Assembly: GCA_900315525.1 (NCBI GenBank)
Contig: OMZO01000008.1
Coordinates: forward strand, 33,421 to 97,420
Length of the DNA: 64,000 nucleotides
Direction of reading: 5' to 3'
Origin: an uncultured Prevotella sp.
Lineage (GTDB): Bacteria > Bacteroidota > Bacteroidia > Bacteroidales > Bacteroidaceae
Below, one piece after another: positions 39,625 to 48,017 of the stretch; position 1 is the stretch's first letter; each line of letters begins with the position of its first letter. The notes under the pieces were generated by a model that had not been told where the DNA came from, made no database searches, and worked only from the letters and a program-made list of their open reading frames with translations. A program made the position numbers and the translations under genes.

Positions 39625-39705
39625 ATAGCTTATAGTTTTGGATGATAAATGAGCGGATTTGTTAAACTTTCCTAAATTAGTAATTGTCCACAAACTATAA
39701 GCTAT
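39625..39705. repeat. Inverted repeat between thrS and infC
   Basis: ATAGCTTATAGTTT (39625-39638) and its exact complement (39692-39705) enclose 53 nt. There is no T tract after it. It lies between the thrS stop and the infC -7 box at 39726, so it belongs to the thrS 3' end or acts as DNA. Confidence 0.75.
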
Positions 39706-39725
39706 TAAATATAAACAAAAATTAG

Positions 39726-39733
39726 TAATTTTG
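39726..39733 (+). promoter_or_regulatory. -7 box of infC-rpmI-rplT
   Basis: TAATTTTG, 25 nt before ATG 39759. Confidence 0.65.
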
Positions 39734-39758
39734 CAGCCGATTTCTTAAAAAATAGTTG

Positions 39759-40454
39759 ATGAAGAATGACAAAATGAAGAATCAGTACCGAATCAACGAA
39801 CAGATTCGAGTACGTGAAGTACGCATCGTAGGTGATGAAGGTTCATCCGTTGTCCCCACTCGTGATGCACTCAATATGGCCCGTGAGCAGGGGGTTGATC
39901 TCGTAGAGATTTCGCCCAACGCCAATCCGCCAGTATGTCGCCTCATCGACTACTCAAAGTTCCTTTACCAGCAAAAGAAGCGCCAGAAGGAAATGAAGGC
40001 CAAGCAGGTGAAGGTTGAGGTGAAAGAGATACGTTTTGGACCTCAGACCGATGAGCACGACTATCAGTTCAAGCTCAAGCATGCCAAGGAATTCCTGGAG
40101 GAAGGTAACAAGGTGAGAGCATATGTGTTCTTCAGAGGTCGCTCTATCCTTTTCAAGGAGCAAGGTGAGGTGTTGTTACTCCGCTTTGCCAATGATCTGG
40201 AAGAGGTCGGTAAGGTAGAGTCAATGCCGTCGCTCGAGGGTAAGAAGATGTTCCTCTATCTGGCACCGAAGAAAGCTGGTGCTGCCAAGAAGAGTCAGCA
40301 AGCTCGCGACCGTGAGGCAGCTGAGGCAGAGGCAAAAGAGGCTGCAAAGGGACAGAAGGAGGTACAGGCAGAAGAGAAACCAGCCAATGGTGGTCTTCTG
40401 GCCAATGCCAAGATTTCTGCTGATGCGCTGAAGAAGCTCACAGAAGAAGATTAG
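39759..40454 (+). CDS. infC: Translation initiation factor IF-3
   Basis: 231 residues from ATG 39759. A TTG directly before it and an ATG at 39774 are alternatives; there is no rare AUU start of the E. coli type. IF-3 N domain ([19 protein letters not shown]), linker helix ([16 protein letters not shown]) and C domain ([20 protein letters not shown]). A C-terminal Ala/Glu/Lys extension (about 180-231) is longer than in E. coli but usual in Bacteroidota. It is the first gene of the infC-rpmI-rplT unit. Confidence 0.96.
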   Translation: MKNDKMKNQYRINEQIRVREVRIVGDEGSSVVPTRDALNMAREQGVDLVEISPNANPPVCRLIDYSKFLYQQKKRQKEMKAKQVKVEVKEIRFGPQTDEHDYQFKLKHAKEFLEEGNKVRAYVFFRGRSILFKEQGEVLLLRFANDLEEVGKVESMPSLEGKKMFLYLAPKKAGAAKKSQQARDREAAEAEAKEAAKGQKEVQAEEKPANGGLLANAKISADALKKLTEED

Positions 40455-40525
40455 AATAAAAAAGATGGCGCGCCCGGTATATGCGTTGCCGTCGTATATT
40501 AATAACAATTTAAATTTTTAAAACA

Positions 40526-40723
40526 ATGCCAAAAGTAAAGACAAACTCCGGTGCCAAGAAGAGATTCACATTCACCGGTACAGGTAAGGTAAAGAGACGT
40601 CACGCTTACCACAGCCACATCCTGACGAAGAAGACCAAGAAGCAGAAGCGTAACTTGGTAGGTACAACAATCGTTGATACCTCAAATATGAAGCAGGTTC
40701 GTGACCTGTTGTGTCTCCGCTAA
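40526..40723 (+). CDS. rpmI: 50S ribosomal protein L35
   Basis: 65 residues, very basic. [14 protein letters not shown] at the start and [19 protein letters not shown] in the middle are diagnostic. It lies 71 nt after infC and 32 nt before rplT. Confidence 0.97.
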   Translation: MPKVKTNSGAKKRFTFTGTGKVKRRHAYHSHILTKKTKKQKRNLVGTTIVDTSNMKQVRDLLCLR

Positions 40724-40755
40724 ACCTATTGTCGAACATTTAAAGTAGAAAAATT

Positions 40756-41100
40756 ATGCCTAGAAGTGTAAACAACGTTGCATCAAGAGCAAAGCGTAAG
40801 AGAATTTTGAAACTTACCCGCGGCTATTTTGGAGCCCGCAAGAATGTTTGGACAGTAGCAAAGAATACATGGGAGAAGGGTCTGACCTATGCTTACCGTG
40901 ACCGTCGTAATAAGAAGCGCAACTTCCGTGCTTTGTGGATTCAGCGTATCAACGCTGCCGCTCGTCTGGAAGGTATGAGCTATTCTGTTCTGATGGGCAA
41001 GCTTAGCAAGGCTGGTATTGAGATCAACCGTAAGGTGCTCGCCGACCTCGCTATCAACAATCCTGAGGCTTTCAAAGCTATTGTTGAGAAGGTGAAGTAA
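40756..41100 (+). CDS. rplT: 50S ribosomal protein L20
   Basis: 114 residues. [33 protein letters not shown] and [17 protein letters not shown] match L20. It binds 23S rRNA early in 50S assembly. It is the last gene of the unit; a strong terminator follows. Confidence 0.97.
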   Translation: MPRSVNNVASRAKRKRILKLTRGYFGARKNVWTVAKNTWEKGLTYAYRDRRNKKRNFRALWIQRINAAARLEGMSYSVLMGKLSKAGIEINRKVLADLAINNPEAFKAIVEKVK

Positions 41101-41125
41101 AAAGTCCACGTGAGTCTTTATTAAT

Positions 41126-41165
41126 AACAGGTGCCACTCCTTAAGGAATGGCACCTGTTTCTTTT
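41126..41165. terminator. Terminator between rplT and DUF4301 gene
   Basis: AACAGGTGCCA (41126-41136) and TGGCACCTGTT (41149-41159), with an inner TCC/GGA pair, are followed by TCTTTT. The genes are convergent, so it may serve both. Confidence 0.85.
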
Positions 41166-41183
41166 GATAAGTGAGTAGCACCT

Positions 41184-42683
41184 TTATTGGTGCTGCTCAC
41201 GGAGTAAGTCGTTAACTGTCTTCACAGGGTTGAAGGTTCCGAGGGGCACTTCTACAAAGACTGTGCTCCAGTTGCTCATCGCACCATTCCAAAGGCCAGG
41301 CAGCTCAAGCGCCTTGAGCTCCTTACCAGCCTTTGACTTTGAAGAGATGAAACCTGTGGTCTTATCTACGAAGTCGGGCAGGTTGAAGGGCTTTCCCTTG
41401 TAGTCCTTTACGGCACAGACGAGATCAACAGGGTTGAAGTGGGTACCCTGAGTGAACATCTTCATATAAGCCTCATTATTGGTGTCAATCTGCGAGCTCT
41501 CAAGAATCTGCAGTGAGACGGTACCGTCTTGGTTGTAGGTGAGGAATGGACCACCACCAGGCTCGCCGACATTCTTCACGACACCGCAGACGCGCATCGG
41601 GCGATTGAGCTTCTCGCGCAGATAGGCAGCATCAGCCTTCTTACCCTTCGCATCAGTGCAGAGACATTCGCTGACAAATTTGGCAATCTCCTCAAGCTGA
41701 GCATCGGTAGCACCAGCATCCAGCACTTTCAGATACTCGAAGGCCTGCTTCTGGAGGCTGACGAGTACACCAGCGATAACCTGCTTCCATTCTACGGTCT
41801 CTGGCTTCAGACGGTCGGGAACGACATTGTCAATATTCTTAATGAAGATGACGTCAGCGTCGATCTCATTGAGGTTCTCGATAAGTGCACCGTGACCACC
41901 TGGGCGGAATAACAATGAGCCGTCATCGTTGCGGAACGGTGTGTTGTCTGGATTAGCGGCAACGGTATCAGTTGAAGGCTTCTGCTCAGAGAAGCTGATG
42001 TCGTACTTAATGCCGTATTTCTTTGCAAAGGAGTCAGCTTTTTCAGCAACCTTAGCCTTGAAGAGCTCCATGTGCTCGTGGGAGACCGTGAAATGAACAT
42101 GAGCTTCGCCGTTAGAGGCAGCATAGAGTGCGCCCTCCACGAGGTGTTCTTCCATTGGAGTACGTGGTCCCTCGGGATACTTGTGGAAGAGTAGGAGTCC
42201 CTTCGGCAATTGACCATAGTTCAGACCTTCAGCCTTCAGCATGTTGGCAGCGACGGCCTTGTAGTTACCGTCTGCAATCAACTGTTTGATGCCTTTGCCC
42301 TCGTTCTTCTGGCAGGCAGCATCGAGTGCATCGTAGAAAGCGAATTTCTCAATCTCGTTGAAGTACTTCTTCTCGAAGTCTGTGGTGGGCACATCGTAAT
42401 CAGCATCAACGAAAGCGAACATGTTTTTGAACATTCGACTGGCGGCACCAGATGCGGGTACAAACTTCACGATTTTGTTGCCTGCAGCTTTGTACTGGTT
42501 CCATACCTCCTCGAACTGCTTGCGCTCGTCAGCATTGGGGGCAATGATGCCACGCCCGATACCTGCTGCAGCCTCAAGTTTCAGGAAGGGAAATCCGGTC
42601 TTAAACTCATTTAATTGATTCTCAATTTGCTCCTGGGTAATACCTTTCTGAGCAATCTGTTTCAGGTCTTGTTGTGATAACAT
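41184..42683 (-). CDS. DUF4301 family protein
   Basis: 499 residues from ATG 42683, since the longer in-frame extension crosses the promoter. It matches the Bacteroidota DUF4301 pattern: FVPASGAASRMFKNMFAF, LPKGLLLFHKYPEG, FRPGGHGALIENLN, VKNVGEPGGGPF. The SGAASRMF and RPGGHGALI blocks resemble sugar-nucleotide pyrophosphorylase loops, so nucleotidyl transfer is possible but unproven. Soluble, no signal peptide. Confidence 0.85.
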   Translation of the reverse strand: MLSQQDLKQIAQKGITQEQIENQLNEFKTGFPFLKLEAAAGIGRGIIAPNADERKQFEEVWNQYKAAGNKIVKFVPASGAASRMFKNMFAFVDADYDVPTTDFEKKYFNEIEKFAFYDALDAACQKNEGKGIKQLIADGNYKAVAANMLKAEGLNYGQLPKGLLLFHKYPEGPRTPMEEHLVEGALYAASNGEAHVHFTVSHEHMELFKAKVAEKADSFAKKYGIKYDISFSEQKPSTDTVAANPDNTPFRNDDGSLLFRPGGHGALIENLNEIDADVIFIKNIDNVVPDRLKPETVEWKQVIAGVLVSLQKQAFEYLKVLDAGATDAQLEEIAKFVSECLCTDAKGKKADAAYLREKLNRPMRVCGVVKNVGEPGGGPFLTYNQDGTVSLQILESSQIDTNNEAYMKMFTQGTHFNPVDLVCAVKDYKGKPFNLPDFVDKTTGFISSKSKAGKELKALELPGLWNGAMSNWSTVFVEVPLGTFNPVKTVNDLLREQHQ

Positions 42684-42722
42684 ATTAAAGTGGTTTAGAA
42701 TTGTTTTATGTAATTTGTTTTG

Positions 42723-42780
42723 CAAAAATACAAACTTTTTCCTAAAAATGCGAGAATTTTCTAATAAAATTGTATCTTTG
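42723..42780. promoter_or_regulatory. Divergent promoters of DUF4301 gene (-) and relA-type gene (+)
   Basis: Minus TATTTTTG at 42730-42723; plus TATCTTTG at 42773-42780, which lies 18 nt before ATG 42799. Confidence 0.6.
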
Positions 42781-42798
42781 CAATGAAAATAATCATGT

Positions 42799-44874
42799 AT
42801 GGCCAATTTGTTTGCATTTACCTACGAGGAAAAAAAGCGTATGGCGGCTCAAACGGCTGCAATACTTGAAGAGGAGATAGGTCTGAAGGGCGATGCTATT
42901 CAGGCCGTTTATCTGATTCCTGAAATTGAAGATGGCAGGTTGACCATGGAGCAGGTGAAAGAGCGGTATGACGATCAGGTGGTGCGCATCTTGCATGGTT
43001 TAAATCGTATTCAGCAGCTTTATCAGAAGAATCCGGTTGTGGAGAGTGAGAATTTCCGCAATCTGTTGCTGTCGTTTGCGGAAGATATGCGTGTGATCCT
43101 GATCATGATTGCCGATCGTGTAAACCTCATGCGGCAGATTCGTGATACGGAGCGGGTAGATGCCAAGTTGGAAGTGAGTCAGGAGGCAGCCTATCTGTAT
43201 GCGCCACTCGCCCATAAGCTTGGTCTCTATAAGTTGAAGAGCGAACTTGAAGACTTGTCTCTTAAATACATGGAGCACGACGCGTATTACATGATTAAGG
43301 AGAAGCTGAATGAGACGAAGGCTTCGCGCGATGCCTATATCGCTTCGTTCATCAAGCCTGTGGAGGAGAAAGTGAAGGCTGCTGGTATCAAGTGCCATAT
43401 TAAGGGACGTACGAAGTCGATACACTCTATCTGGCAGAAGATGCAGAAGCAGAAGTGCCCGTTTGAGGGTGTCTATGATCTCTTTGCCATCCGTATCATT
43501 ATAGATTGCCCAGAAGAACTGGAGAAAATGCAGTGCTGGCAGGCTTACTCCATTGTGACGGATATGTATCAGCCTAATCCCAAACGTCTGAGGGACTGGC
43601 TTTCGGTGCCGAAGTCAAATGGCTATGAGTCGTTACACATCACAGTTCTTGGTCCTGAGCAGAAGTGGGTGGAAGTACAGATCCGTACAGAGCGCATGGA
43701 TGAAATCGCAGAGCGTGGTGTCGCTGCCCATTGGCGTTATAAGGGCGTGAAGGGCGAAGGTGGTCTTGACGAGTGGCTGACGAATATCCGTACCATGCTC
43801 GAGAGTTCTGAGGGACTGGAAGCTATGGATCAGTTCAAGATGGACCTCTATGAAGACGAGGTGTTTGTCTTTACGCCAAAAGGTGATCTTTTCAAGTTCC
43901 CTGTGGGTGCGACAGTGCTCGACTTTGCCTATCATATCCATTCTAAGATTGGTAACCAATGCACTGGTGGCCGTATCAATGGAAAGGCGGTATCGTTTCG
44001 TCAGGTACTGAAGAGTGGTGATCAGGTAGAAGTCCTTACATCGGCTAATCAGAAGCCGCGTCAGGAGTGGTTATCTATCGTGAAAACCTCTCGTGCTAAG
44101 TCGAAGATCAGATTGGCGTTGAAGGAAACACAGGTGAAGGATGGCCTCTTTGCCAAGGAGATGTTGGAGCGGAAGTTCAAGAATCGCAAAATCGAACAGG
44201 ACGAAGCGACGATGTTTCATGTCATCAGGAAGATGGGCTTCAAGGAGGTCAGTGACTTCTATAAGCAGATTGCCGACGGTGTACTTGACGTCAATAGCGT
44301 CATTGAGAAATATATTGAGATAAAGGAAGGGGAGAAGACCGTCATTGGTGATAATCAGGCACGCTCGGCCAGCGAGTTTGAACTGAATGAGTCTAAATTC
44401 TCACCCGAGAATGTCAATCCGTTATCAGATGATACGCTCGTCATCGACCGTAATCTGAAGGGACTTGACTATCAACTGGCTCGTTGCTGCCATCCTATCT
44501 ATGGCGATCCGATTTTTGGTTTCGTGACGATTAACGGTGGTATTAAGATTCATCGCATTGACTGTCCTAATGCACCTGAGTTACGCAGGCGCTATGGCTA
44601 TCGCGTGGTGAAGGCTCGCTGGAGTGGCAAGGGGTCTTCCCAGTACAGCATTACGCTGCATGTTGTCGGTAATGACGATATCGGTATTGTCAATAATCTG
44701 ACGAGCATCATCTCAAAAGACGAAAGACTCGTCTTGCGCTCAATTAGTATTGATTCCCATGATGGTCTTTTCAGTGGAAACCTGACGGTGATGCTTGAAG
44801 ACACTTCAAGGCTGGAACAATTGATGAAGAAACTTCGCACCGTTAAGGGGGTAAAACAAGTTGAAAGAATCTAA
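42799..44874 (+). CDS. relA: RelA/SpoT-family (p)ppGpp synthetase with degenerate hydrolase domain
   Basis: 691 residues. It makes the starvation alarmone (p)ppGpp. The synthetase domain (about 190-330) is intact: GRTKSIHSIWQKM, YDLFAIRIIID, SVPKSNGYESLH and VEVQIRTERMDEIAE. TGS (about 353-415, VFVFTPKGDLFKFP), a helical/Cys region with LARCCHPIYGD, and a C-terminal ACT domain (about 610-690) follow. The N-terminal region lines up with the hydrolase domain, but the usual His and His-Asp metal ligands are absent (AVYLIPEIEDGRL stands where the ALLHDVVEDT-type motif is expected). So it is probably a synthetase-only enzyme. Confidence 0.92.
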   Translation: MANLFAFTYEEKKRMAAQTAAILEEEIGLKGDAIQAVYLIPEIEDGRLTMEQVKERYDDQVVRILHGLNRIQQLYQKNPVVESENFRNLLLSFAEDMRVILIMIADRVNLMRQIRDTERVDAKLEVSQEAAYLYAPLAHKLGLYKLKSELEDLSLKYMEHDAYYMIKEKLNETKASRDAYIASFIKPVEEKVKAAGIKCHIKGRTKSIHSIWQKMQKQKCPFEGVYDLFAIRIIIDCPEELEKMQCWQAYSIVTDMYQPNPKRLRDWLSVPKSNGYESLHITVLGPEQKWVEVQIRTERMDEIAERGVAAHWRYKGVKGEGGLDEWLTNIRTMLESSEGLEAMDQFKMDLYEDEVFVFTPKGDLFKFPVGATVLDFAYHIHSKIGNQCTGGRINGKAVSFRQVLKSGDQVEVLTSANQKPRQEWLSIVKTSRAKSKIRLALKETQVKDGLFAKEMLERKFKNRKIEQDEATMFHVIRKMGFKEVSDFYKQIADGVLDVNSVIEKYIEIKEGEKTVIGDNQARSASEFELNESKFSPENVNPLSDDTLVIDRNLKGLDYQLARCCHPIYGDPIFGFVTINGGIKIHRIDCPNAPELRRRYGYRVVKARWSGKGSSQYSITLHVVGNDDIGIVNNLTSIISKDERLVLRSISIDSHDGLFSGNLTVMLEDTSRLEQLMKKLRTVKGVKQVERI

Positions 44875-44907
44875 ATAATATAATCGAAATAAATGCCAAT
44901 AATTTAT

Positions 44908-45210
44908 ATGAGACAATTATCACTACTAAGCCTGGTTCTCGTCATACTGATGCTGACTAGTTGCCGACGCAACAAGGCTGAAGCTGATTTCGAGCGTTTT
45001 GTAGAGAAAAAAGATACTGCTGAAATGGAGTTTATTACCCCCAAAGAGGATCCTGTCAAACTCGATGACGATGGCAATATTAATCAGAAAAACAGTGCGT
45101 TAGGAGGTAATGATGATGGACTGGTGGTGATACCCGATATCCCCCAGGAGCGTAAAGTGAATATGCACTCCAATACCTATGAACTCGAAAAGATGATGCA
45201 AGGCCGATGA
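44908..45210 (+). CDS. Small lipoprotein of unknown function
   Basis: 100 residues from ATG 44908 (ATG 44893 in frame is an alternative). The lipobox is LMLTSC. An acidic low-complexity body follows (FVEKKDTAEMEFITPKEDP, DDDGNINQKNSALGGNDDG). I do not recognise a family. It is 33 nt downstream of relA and probably co-transcribed with it. Confidence 0.65.
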   Translation: MRQLSLLSLVLVILMLTSCRRNKAEADFERFVEKKDTAEMEFITPKEDPVKLDDDGNINQKNSALGGNDDGLVVIPDIPQERKVNMHSNTYELEKMMQGR

Positions 45211-45218
45211 TAGGTTTT

Positions 45219-46196
45219 TTACCCGCGATATATCCAGGCAAATAGGCGATTAGCCCAACCTATGGACAGCCTGAACCAACGATAAGTGCTTTGTTCCTTA
45301 CCACCGAAACGGAGAATGAAGTCTCGGAATGGATTCTTTGAGAATGGTAATCCTACATCCATGAAACACATGTGCTGGAATCCCTTGTCATAGGCGTCTT
45401 TCATGGCATCCCACACAGTCAGTATATCAGGGTGGAGATGCATGAACGTCTTTCTCCTGAATGCCATATACCAGAGATAGGCATTTCCATTGCTATAGAC
45501 ACAGGCTGAGCATCCGATGACATGATCGCGATATTTTGTCACAAAGAGTTGGCCGTCGCCTTGTTCCATGATACTACGGAAGAAGACATCGTCAGGGATA
45601 TAGCGTTTGGGCTTAAAGATGTTGTGGCGATGCAGCAACTTTGAGAAGGCCTTAAAATCTTCTTCATTACTGACGGCAACAGTAGTGACGCCCCGCTGAT
45701 GGGCTGTATCGATTCGTTTCTGTAGTCTGGGAGTGATGCGTTCCTCAGGAGCGTGGCTGTGCAGCGAGTTGTGAATGCTCATCCAGTTCACAGGGAAGAA
45801 ACCTTGCTGTCGTAACTGGCGGTAGCCAAACATCTTCTGACTGAGATTACTCACCTCGATGTATAGTGCGAAATTGTTGATGGTCTGGTTGAGCTTGGTT
45901 ATCATCTCGCCGAACAATTGATCGGCAGGATAGTCACTCTGGGTATAGATGCCTTCACCAAGCACGCGGCAGTGGACGAGGATAAAGGGTGGAAGCCACA
46001 TTGGCCGTATATGCTGGATTGCCAGCAGATGGCTTAAAACGCGGTTTGAACTATCACTGACAACCACCATATAAGGACGCTGATGAGGCGTTTGTTCAGA
46101 TATTTCCATCAGACGGCGGCTATGGAAGAAATTACTATCTTCCAGCTGTGGTAGTTCGCTGCTTCTGCGGTATATGGTTGTGGTCAATCCGTTCAT
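45219..46196 (-). CDS. FemAB/GNAT-like acyltransferase family protein
   Basis: 325 residues from ATG 46196; the longer in-frame start at 46226 lies upstream of the promoter box. The C-terminal half has the GNAT-like pattern LFVTKYRDHVIGCSACVYSN, AYLWYMAFRRKTF and HMCFMDVGLPF. The N-terminal half looks like a second, degenerate acyltransferase fold (VLSHLLAIQHI...), as in FemAB-like proteins. Substrate unknown. Only 4 nt lie between the -7 box and the ATG. Confidence 0.65.
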   Translation of the reverse strand: MNGLTTTIYRRSSELPQLEDSNFFHSRRLMEISEQTPHQRPYMVVVSDSSNRVLSHLLAIQHIRPMWLPPFILVHCRVLGEGIYTQSDYPADQLFGEMITKLNQTINNFALYIEVSNLSQKMFGYRQLRQQGFFPVNWMSIHNSLHSHAPEERITPRLQKRIDTAHQRGVTTVAVSNEEDFKAFSKLLHRHNIFKPKRYIPDDVFFRSIMEQGDGQLFVTKYRDHVIGCSACVYSNGNAYLWYMAFRRKTFMHLHPDILTVWDAMKDAYDKGFQHMCFMDVGLPFSKNPFRDFILRFGGKEQSTYRWFRLSIGWANRLFAWIYRG

Positions 46197-46200
46197 ATTG

Positions 46201-46312
46201 CAAAGGTATGAAAAAAACGTGTGCAATGATGCTCATTTGAAGAAAATTTAATTTTTTTTGCGCAAAATCGTGCAGAAGAGCTATCAGAATAACGAAAAAT
46301 GTATTATCTTTG
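46201..46312. promoter_or_regulatory. Divergent promoters of acyltransferase (-) and nitroreductase (+)
   Basis: Minus TACCTTTG at 46208-46201 ends 4 nt before the ATG, which predicts a leaderless mRNA. Plus TATCTTTG is at 46305-46312, with ATG 46338. Confidence 0.6.
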
Positions 46313-46337
46313 CAAACAGAATAATTCACAGTTGTAT

Positions 46338-46868
46338 ATGACAGATTTTAAGTCTTTGGCGCAGATGCGCCGTAGCCATCGTAAGTTTACGAGTGAGGAA
46401 ATCGATCCTGAGGCCCTCAAGTTGATACTCCGTGCAGCTCTGATGTCGCCGACGTCGAAGAGCCAGCGTGCCTGGCATTTTGTGGTCGTTGACGACAAGA
46501 CGGACTTGGAAAAGCTTGCTGACGCAAAGAATATGGGTAGTCAGTTCTTAAAGGATGCTCCCGTCGCTATCGTGGTTCTCGGAGATCCGATGCAGAACGA
46601 TTGTTGGGTGGAAGATGGCTCCATTGCTGCCATCTCCATGCAGTATCAGGCTGAGGAACTCGGGCTAGGTTCTTGCTGGATCCAGATGCGCGGACGTGGA
46701 CTGGATGACGGGACGACAGCCGACGAGGTGATTCGTGGCGTGCTTAACATTCCCGACAATATGAATTGTCTGTGTATCGTTGCTGTTGGCCATTGGACTG
46801 ACGAGCGTAAGCCGCAGTCAGAGGATCGCCTGAAATGGGAGAATGTACATTTGAACAAGTTTGAATAA
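46338..46868 (+). CDS. Nitroreductase family protein
   Basis: 176 residues from ATG 46338. It is an FMN-dependent NAD(P)H oxidoreductase of the compact nitroreductase fold. FMN-binding Arg/Ser in MRRSHRKF, AALMSPTSKSQRAWHFVVV, APVAIVVLGD and the C-terminal IVAVGHWTDERKP. Physiological substrate unknown. It is followed after 9 nt by kdsC and then maf; the three probably form one unit. Confidence 0.88.
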   Translation: MTDFKSLAQMRRSHRKFTSEEIDPEALKLILRAALMSPTSKSQRAWHFVVVDDKTDLEKLADAKNMGSQFLKDAPVAIVVLGDPMQNDCWVEDGSIAAISMQYQAEELGLGSCWIQMRGRGLDDGTTADEVIRGVLNIPDNMNCLCIVAVGHWTDERKPQSEDRLKWENVHLNKFE

Positions 46869-46877
46869 GGTACTATT

Positions 46878-47396
46878 GTGATAAACTACGATTTGACAAA
46901 GATCCGTGCCATCATCTTTGATGTGGATGGTGTGCTGAGTTCGGAGACCATCACGCTAAGCAGTGAGGGCGAACCGTTACGTACCGTGAATATCAAGGAT
47001 GGCTATGCCATACAACTGGCTATGAAACTTGGGCTTCGTATTGTGATTCTCACAGGGGCAAAGACGGGCAGCGTCCGTAAACGCTACGAAGGACTTGGCG
47101 TGGAGGACATCTTCCTGGGATGTGCCGTGAAGATTGAGACCTATGATGCGCTTTTAGCCAAATATGGTCTCAAGGACGAGGAAATCATCTACATGGGTGA
47201 TGACATTCCCGACTTGGAGATTATGCGCCGCGTAGGCTGTCCTGTCTGCCCGAAGGATGCTTGTCCTGAGATCAAGGAGGTAAGCCTCTATGTGAGCGAC
47301 CGTATTGGTGGGCATGGTTGTGGTCGCGACGTGATAGAGCAGGTGTTGCGAGCCCAAGGCAAGTGGGTGATGAATGCGAAGGCCTTTGGATGGTAG
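46878..47396 (+). CDS. kdsC: 3-deoxy-D-manno-octulosonate 8-phosphate phosphatase
   Basis: 172 residues with a GTG start. HAD-family C0 phosphatase: nucleophile motif [11 protein letters not shown], motif [15 protein letters not shown], and motif III/IV with [10 protein letters not shown]. The small size and the [12 protein letters not shown] start fit KdsC, which makes Kdo for lipopolysaccharide. The glycine-rich [14 protein letters not shown] tail is typical. Confidence 0.92.
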   Translation: MINYDLTKIRAIIFDVDGVLSSETITLSSEGEPLRTVNIKDGYAIQLAMKLGLRIVILTGAKTGSVRKRYEGLGVEDIFLGCAVKIETYDALLAKYGLKDEEIIYMGDDIPDLEIMRRVGCPVCPKDACPEIKEVSLYVSDRIGGHGCGRDVIEQVLRAQGKWVMNAKAFGW

Positions 47397-47435
47397 AACC
47401 TGATGGCCTGCGTATTTTACGAAGAATACGAATCT

Positions 47436-48017
47436 ATGGAAAATATAGGATATAAGATTATATTGGCGAGTAACTCGCCTCGCCGCAAGGAACTGCTTGC
47501 AGGTCTCGGCTATCCCTTTGAGGTGCGTGTGATGGAAGGTATCGATGAGTCGTATCCCGCCTCGCTTCCAGCCTCAGAGGTAGCGCGCTATATTGCAAGT
47601 AAGAAAGCTGCAGCCTATCGTACGATTATCCACCCTGACGAACTGATTATCACAGCAGATACTGTCGTCATCGTGGGGGATGATATCTTGGGGAAACCTG
47701 AGGATGAGGCTGATGCTGTGCGTATGTTACGAGAGATCAGTGGGCGCACTCATCATGTGACAACAGGTGTCTGCTTACTCACTGCCCAACAAGAGCGTTG
47801 TTTCGACGTGACGACGGAAGTGACTTTCAAGGTTCTTTCCGATGAGGAGATCTCCTATTATGTAGCCAAGTACAAACCCTTCGACAAGGCTGGTGCCTAT
47901 GGCATCCAGGAGTGGATTGGCTACATTGGTGTCACAGGCCTTCATGGTAGTTACTACAATGTCATGGGACTACCTGTGCAGCGTATCTATCAGGAACTGC
48001 AGAAACTACGTGTTTAG
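47436..48017 (+). CDS. maf: Maf-like nucleotide pyrophosphatase
   Basis: 193 residues from ATG 47436 (ATG 47403 in frame is an alternative that adds 11 residues). It hydrolyses non-canonical or excess nucleoside triphosphates. Seen: ILASNSPRRKELL, the acidic ITADTVVIVGD, LGKPEDEADAVRML, and PFDKAGAYGIQEW. Its end overlaps the end of the addB-type gene by 4 nt. Confidence 0.93.
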   Translation: MENIGYKIILASNSPRRKELLAGLGYPFEVRVMEGIDESYPASLPASEVARYIASKKAAAYRTIIHPDELIITADTVVIVGDDILGKPEDEADAVRMLREISGRTHHVTTGVCLLTAQQERCFDVTTEVTFKVLSDEEISYYVAKYKPFDKAGAYGIQEWIGYIGVTGLHGSYYNVMGLPVQRIYQELQKLRV

